From assembly GCA_002410925.1 (NCBI GenBank), contig DHPR01000012.1, positions 188,381-252,380 of the forward strand: 64,000 nt of DNA, in the 5' to 3' direction. Both the position numbers and the translations under genes were made by a program. The DNA comes from UBA5359 sp002410925 [NCBI: bacterium UBP13_UBA5359] (GTDB taxonomy: Bacteria > UBP13 > UBA5359). Shown in pieces: positions 60,433 to 64,000 of this stretch; the first letter of the stretch is position 1; the number at the start of each line of letters is the position of its first letter. The notes beneath the pieces are model-generated. The model was not told where the DNA came from. It saw nothing but the letters and a program-made list of their open reading frames with translations, and ran no database searches.

Positions 60433-62901
60433 TTAATGGTGATAATTAAATATCTGCATATCGTCTGCATTCAATGCTTTGGCAGCTTTGATCAACCTCT
60501 TCTCTCCGGGCAGAAGATCGAAGTAATTATCATCAAGAACAAGCTTGGGATCGGGATGGAAAAGGTAAACCCCCTTGGCGAATATATCACTGCTGACAGC
60601 CAGAGCTGTATCGCTTACCTGCCGAAGTTCTATACGGGGCTGCGGCAGGCGCATATGCTTGGGGCGAGAAAGGGTATAGCGATTCTCCGTCCTCTGTCCA
60701 TCATCCCATGTCAAAGTGAACACGGCTATGCAATCAAAACGCCGCTGCTCATATTCGGATAGCATTATCTCTCCCAGGCTGACAGCTCCTCTGCCATTCA
60801 TAATCACAGGATATACCCTCCTTTCAAGCTCTTCTCCATCTATGCGGATAATCCTCAGCTCTGCCTGCCCGCGCTTGCGTCCATCTCTTTCGGAGATGAC
60901 ATGCAGCTCTCCACGGCCATCTGCCGTGGCTGAGAAATCTATAGAGCTTCCCTGCTGAAAGGTGATCATATCAGAAGCGAAGGCTCTTTTCATATAGTAA
61001 TGACAAGCTTTGGGAATCAGGTTGTAATCTACAGCCGCCCAGGAAATGGCAGGCCAGCAATCATTAAGCTGCCATATCAGCAGGCCGCCACAATCATAGG
61101 CCTGTGCCCGCCATCTTTCTATGGCGGCTTTAAGATATTCAGCATGCGCTAAATTGGAAAGGATAACTGCTTTATCAAAGCCTTCGCTTATCCGGAAAAG
61201 TGCTGCGGTAAACTTGAGCAACCGTTCATTCTTGGACGGACTTTCAAAGTGGTTTCTGGTATCGAAGACAAAGGATTGGATATGCCTGTCCTCCGCCTCG
61301 CCGATAGTCAGAGCAGTCCTTAGATCAGGCAGAGATTGGATTCCCGTTTCGCTGGCGAAACTGGGCCGATAAGCGGCATAATAGGTATAATCCTGGGTAT
61401 GAGTATGCAGATCCCAGAGATGACAATCACCATATCTTTCATCGTTGGCTCTGATGCCGGGTTCACCCGCATACGGCGAGCCGTTCCAGTAGAGACGGTC
61501 GGGGTCCATCTGAGCAATCAAATCGGGAAAGAGCTTATCATATATAGCTGTGCCATAAAAGTGCTTGCTTCTTTTCTTCCAGCCCCACTCTTCATATCCC
61601 CAGTGGCATTCGTTCTCTCCGCACCACAACACCAGGGAGGTATAGTTGCGCAGGCGCTTGATATTGTATTTCAGCTCTTCCTCGACCTGTTTCATGAAAC
61701 AGGGGTCGGTATCAGGATAGGAAGAGCAGACAAAGCAGCCGTCCTGCCAAACCATAATGCCTCTCTCGTCGCACATTTTGTAAAACTCATCATCTTCGTA
61801 GTAGCCTCCGCCCCAAACCCGCAGCATATTGACATGCCCTTCTGCGGCTAAATCCAGGTTTCCTCTGTAAAGATCGTAATAGCCCCTGGGTATGGAGCTA
61901 TCCACAGGAACCCAGTTGTAGCCCCGGCAGAAGATCTCCCGGCCGTTGACCCTGAACAAAAAACGATCTCCTGTACCGTCTTTACGGGCATCTCTAACAA
62001 GCTCCACGGTTCTGAATCCGATCCGGTGCTGCCGGCTATCCAGAACAATATCTTTATCCTTAAGCATTATTTCCATATCGTAAAGATAGGGCTCTCCTTC
62101 GCCATTGGGATACCAGAGCCGGACATCATTTATGGCAAAGGATACCTCTGCCGTGCCGTTGCAGACAACAGCGGAATATTCCTTCCCGGCTATCTTCAGT
62201 TCGGCACTCTTGCCGGATGCATCACCAGCTGTTTCCATTGTTATGATGCCGGATACATCGCCGCTATTAATAGTATAACGGATATGAAAGTTGCTTATGG
62301 CTGCCTCATCGCAGGCTTCCAGGTAAACAGTGCGATAGATGCCGCTGACGGGCATCTGCGGCCCCCAATCCCAAAAGAAGGAGTAGGCAGGCTTCCTTAT
62401 GAACGCAAATTGATAATTCAGATGAGGAGGAGCAAACTCCTCTTTGAAAGCGCTTTTTCTCTTTTCCGTTTCCAGCACCGGAGAGCGAAAGATAAGACAG
62501 AGCTCATTCTTACCGCGGTTCAATCTTCCGGCTACATCAAATCTATAGCCGATATAGGCATTCTCTACAGCTGCCGCTTTTTGGCCGTTGAGAAATATTT
62601 CACAAATAGTATCCAGACCGTCGAAGCAGAGAAAGAGATGCTTGCAACCGGCAGCTTCTTCTCCTCGAAACGCGGCTCTGTAAATGAAATCCTGATATTT
62701 ATACGGCGCAAAGGAGGCCTCATATGAAGCGGAAGTCTCCCTCTCCACCAATCCTGCTGCCTGCAGATCGGTTAGATTGGTGCCAGGCACTGTGGCCGGA
62801 TGAAAGATTAAAGAGCTGCAATCACAGGGGGATAATATCGCACCGTGATCTGCACAGGCAAACTCCCAGCTATTATTTATGCTGATTTTCATAACGCCCA
62901 T
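60433..62901 (-). CDS. GH2-family beta-mannosidase-like glycosidase, cytoplasmic
   Basis: The 822-residue protein is a five-domain GH2 enzyme. It has a sugar-binding domain (YQDFIYRAAFRGEE; FLCFDGLDTICEIFLNGQ), an Ig-like domain (LWYPNGEGEPYLYDMEI) and a TIM barrel with VNMLRVWGGGYYEDDEFYK, the acid/base Glu in VLWCGENECHWGYEEW (~430) and the nucleophile Glu in FASETGIQSLPD (~520). It lacks a signal peptide, so it acts on imported mannosides. GGAGGG lies 6 nt before ATG 62901. It follows an unrelated dead toxin-antitoxin locus. Confidence 0.9.
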   Translation of the reverse strand: MGVMKISINNSWEFACADHGAILSPCDCSSLIFHPATVPGTNLTDLQAAGLVERETSASYEASFAPYKYQDFIYRAAFRGEEAAGCKHLFLCFDGLDTICEIFLNGQKAAAVENAYIGYRFDVAGRLNRGKNELCLIFRSPVLETEKRKSAFKEEFAPPHLNYQFAFIRKPAYSFFWDWGPQMPVSGIYRTVYLEACDEAAISNFHIRYTINSGDVSGIITMETAGDASGKSAELKIAGKEYSAVVCNGTAEVSFAINDVRLWYPNGEGEPYLYDMEIMLKDKDIVLDSRQHRIGFRTVELVRDARKDGTGDRFLFRVNGREIFCRGYNWVPVDSSIPRGYYDLYRGNLDLAAEGHVNMLRVWGGGYYEDDEFYKMCDERGIMVWQDGCFVCSSYPDTDPCFMKQVEEELKYNIKRLRNYTSLVLWCGENECHWGYEEWGWKKRSKHFYGTAIYDKLFPDLIAQMDPDRLYWNGSPYAGEPGIRANDERYGDCHLWDLHTHTQDYTYYAAYRPSFASETGIQSLPDLRTALTIGEAEDRHIQSFVFDTRNHFESPSKNERLLKFTAALFRISEGFDKAVILSNLAHAEYLKAAIERWRAQAYDCGGLLIWQLNDCWPAISWAAVDYNLIPKACHYYMKRAFASDMITFQQGSSIDFSATADGRGELHVISERDGRKRGQAELRIIRIDGEELERRVYPVIMNGRGAVSLGEIMLSEYEQRRFDCIAVFTLTWDDGQRTENRYTLSRPKHMRLPQPRIELRQVSDTALAVSSDIFAKGVYLFHPDPKLVLDDNYFDLLPGEKRLIKAAKALNADDMQIFNYHH

Positions 62902-62996
62902 TATGAACCCTCCATGAAAGCGAAGAAGAGCGCACTTTATGTTACGCTGGATGATCCTTTGCTGCCGGAGAAAATAAGTTCTCTTTGATGATATAT

Positions 62997-63053
62997 TTAC
63001 CTCCGTTCTTCAGCTTCCCATCGCATCCAGGCAGGCGTGTCCAGCAGCAGCAT
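62997..63053 (-). pseudogene. PIN-toxin remnant (first ~18 codons)
   Basis: ATG 63053 to TAA 62997 encodes a short peptide starting MLLLDTPAWMRW. The opening MLLLDT, normally followed by His and Ala/Leu, is the start of VapC-like PIN toxins (D5 is an acidic metal ligand). The rest of the domain is missing. It lies 4 nt downstream of the antitoxin remnant, as in VapBC-type operons. Confidence 0.6.
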
Positions 63054-63057
63054 CCTG

Positions 63058-63240
63058 TCATTCCTTTTGTCCATCCGCCTCCCGCGCTTCTCCGGCCGGC
63101 TTTGCCGTATCCCCATAAATAGCTACGCTGTCTTTGAGCAAACCGAAAATCGGGCGAACAGGCTTTTCACCAGCGGGCACAAGCTTTGCAACCGGTCTTC
63201 CGTATTTGGTAATGATTATCTCCTTTCCATATGACCATGG
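63058..63240 (-). pseudogene. Phd/YefM-type antitoxin remnant (N-terminus lost)
   Basis: The frame open from 63240 to TGA 63058 encodes KEIIITKYGRPVAKLVPAGE (the GEEIIITKHGKPVA signature of Phd/YefM antitoxins), then PIFGLLKDSVAIYGD, the usual C-terminal toxin-binding tail. About 25 N-terminal residues and any start codon are missing. It would neutralise the PIN toxin whose first codons follow. Confidence 0.72.
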
Positions 63241-63254
63241 TCATATCGCGATAT
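63229..63254. promoter_or_regulatory. Two overlapping perfect palindromes at the dead toxin-antitoxin locus
   Basis: ATATGACCATGGTCATAT (63229-63246) and ATATCGCGATAT (63243-63254) are each self-complementary. They adjoin the 5' break of the antitoxin remnant and look like autoregulatory operator sites of a toxin-antitoxin operon. Confidence 0.6.
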
Positions 63255-63374
63255 CAATAAGAAATTAATGCAACGCTGAAATTAATTGCCGTTTCGTTTA
63301 TTTACAGCCTGTCAATACACAAAAAACCCTCTCCGTTATCCGCGAGCAGATCCGCTATGACAAAAGTATCCCGT

Positions 63375-64000
63375 CTATTTTAATAAATCCAGATAATGTT
63401 CGCTTTGATCCAGAAAACAGCCGCTGCGGGCATAAAAATCATCGTTCAGTTTGAATAATCCTCTATCGATCTGTGCCCAATCAGCATTCCGGCAGGGATG
63501 ATAAGAGCGCATCTTGCCCCAGTGACGGTAATTTTGATGGCCGTTGGTCTCCAGTACGCCTATCTTCATTCCGGGCAGCGGCGCCAGCCGGGCCGCCACG
63601 TTCTTGTTCCAGTCTACCAGAATGGGGTTGACGGTCAGATCGGCGCAGAAGCAGGGGATATTACGGTCGTGAGCTATCTTGGCTATCTTCAGGCTCATAC
63701 TCATGGTTTTGGCGATGGGCTTCAGGGCGATGGCGCCGTAGCCCATCTCTATCCGCTCCAGGGCATCCCTGTCGGAATGGGCGCTCTCATCGGCCGCCAG
63801 TCTGGCCGGGATATCGCTCACGTCCACTCTGTAATCCTCGGGGAACGGCTCTTCCACGATCATGATGCGCTCCAGAGCACCTATCTTGGCAGCGTGATCA
63901 AGCAGCCGGAACAGAGTGTCCTTGTCCTGGTAGCGGCCGTTGGCATCGAGGTAATATGGTATATGGCCATCTTCGGTGTAAGGTATCTCTCGATCACGGG
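63375..64000 (-). CDS. Enolase-superfamily (mandelate racemase/muconate lactonizing-like) enzyme, C-terminal part
   Basis: The frame is open to the window edge; the 3' 208 codons are present. Metal ligands of the superfamily barrel are in order: Asp in YYLDANGRY, Glu in IVEEPFPEDY and Glu in LAADESAHSD. The barrel then continues with GAIALKPIAKTMSMSLKIA, whose Lys may be catalytic, and CADLTVNPILVDWN. The C-terminal cap ends FLDQSEHYLDLLK. Members dehydrate or epimerise sugar acids; the substrate cannot be told because the capping N-terminal domain is outside. The protein stops 474 bp before the beta-mannosidase start. Confidence 0.82.
   Translation of the reverse strand, partial: RDREIPYTEDGHIPYYLDANGRYQDKDTLFRLLDHAAKIGALERIMIVEEPFPEDYRVDVSDIPARLAADESAHSDRDALERIEMGYGAIALKPIAKTMSMSLKIAKIAHDRNIPCFCADLTVNPILVDWNKNVAARLAPLPGMKIGVLETNGHQNYRHWGKMRSYHPCRNADWAQIDRGLFKLNDDFYARSGCFLDQSEHYLDLLK

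Noticed and set aside
1-64000. CRISPR arrays, rRNA genes, prophage structural genes and replication origins
   Set aside because: No regularly spaced direct repeats, no rRNA-like segments, no phage structural genes and no DnaA-box cluster were seen.

Overview
The window is about 64 kb of chromosome from a free-living, polysaccharide-degrading bacterium. Three genes encode pseudopilin-like proteins with the [15 protein letters not shown] prepilin signal and a C-terminal H-Xn-DG motif. That combination, together with many secreted glycosidases and chimeric GntR/LacI regulators, is typical of Armatimonadota and of planctomycete- or Lentisphaerae-like lineages. The right-hand housekeeping block has the gene order spoVG - tRNA-Gln - glmU - prs - ctc/rplY - pth - mfd - parvulin lipoprotein - mazG(yabN) - hup. 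This order is best known from Firmicutes and is also compatible with Armatimonadota. The phylum call is an inference; no rRNA lies in the window.

Layout. Positions 1-14.6 kb, minus strand: glycan-degradation loci with a partial GH89-like enzyme, a secreted GH123-type (DUF4091) protein, a pseudopilin, a GntR/LacI regulator, a FAD oxidoreductase with its own GntR/LacI regulator, two huge secreted GH123_N/DUF6067-type glycosidases and a second pseudopilin. Positions 15-23 kb: an AraC regulator and a five-gene operon (PLP aminotransferase, duplicated amidohydrolase, NAD epimerase-like protein, dihydrodipicolinate-synthase-family aldolase, toroid-fold enzyme) that looks like an uncharacterised pathway. 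Positions 23-29 kb: mnmA with unlisted small ORFs upstream, an SGNH esterase, an alpha/beta hydrolase, a membrane protein and a secreted FG-GAP propeller. Positions 29.1-31.4 kb: a decayed composite of insertion sequences. A transposase gene bounded by duplicated inverted terminal repeats is split, and an XRE gene, a broken membrane gene and an istB remnant sit in the gap. Positions 31.5-35.5 kb, plus strand: a small sialidase/aldolase/FadR islet with two paralogous Cys/His-rich proteins. Positions 36-47 kb: two more sialidase-fold proteins, a tightly coupled operon of secreted TIM-barrel proteins behind a third pseudopilin and a third GntR/LacI regulator, and a divergent GH123-type gene. Positions 47-50 kb: an orphan sugar-binding lipoprotein and a DUF3999-like envelope protein. 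Positions 50-60.3 kb: the conserved housekeeping block. Positions 60.4-64 kb: a beta-mannosidase, a dead toxin-antitoxin locus that keeps a perfect palindrome, and the C-terminal half of an enolase-superfamily enzyme.

How the genes work together. The secreted enzymes (GH89-like, GH123-like, DUF6067-type, GH42-like) and the cytoplasmic ones (sialidase-fold proteins, beta-mannosidase, SGNH esterase, two aldolases, oxidoreductases) fit breakdown of complex, probably aminosugar-containing glycans followed by intracellular catabolism. Two loci repeat the order regulator, pseudopilin, secreted glycosidase(s), and a third lacks only the adjacent regulator. I regard this repeated cassette as the most interesting system in the window: it may pair one surface or pilus subunit with one enzyme set per substrate.
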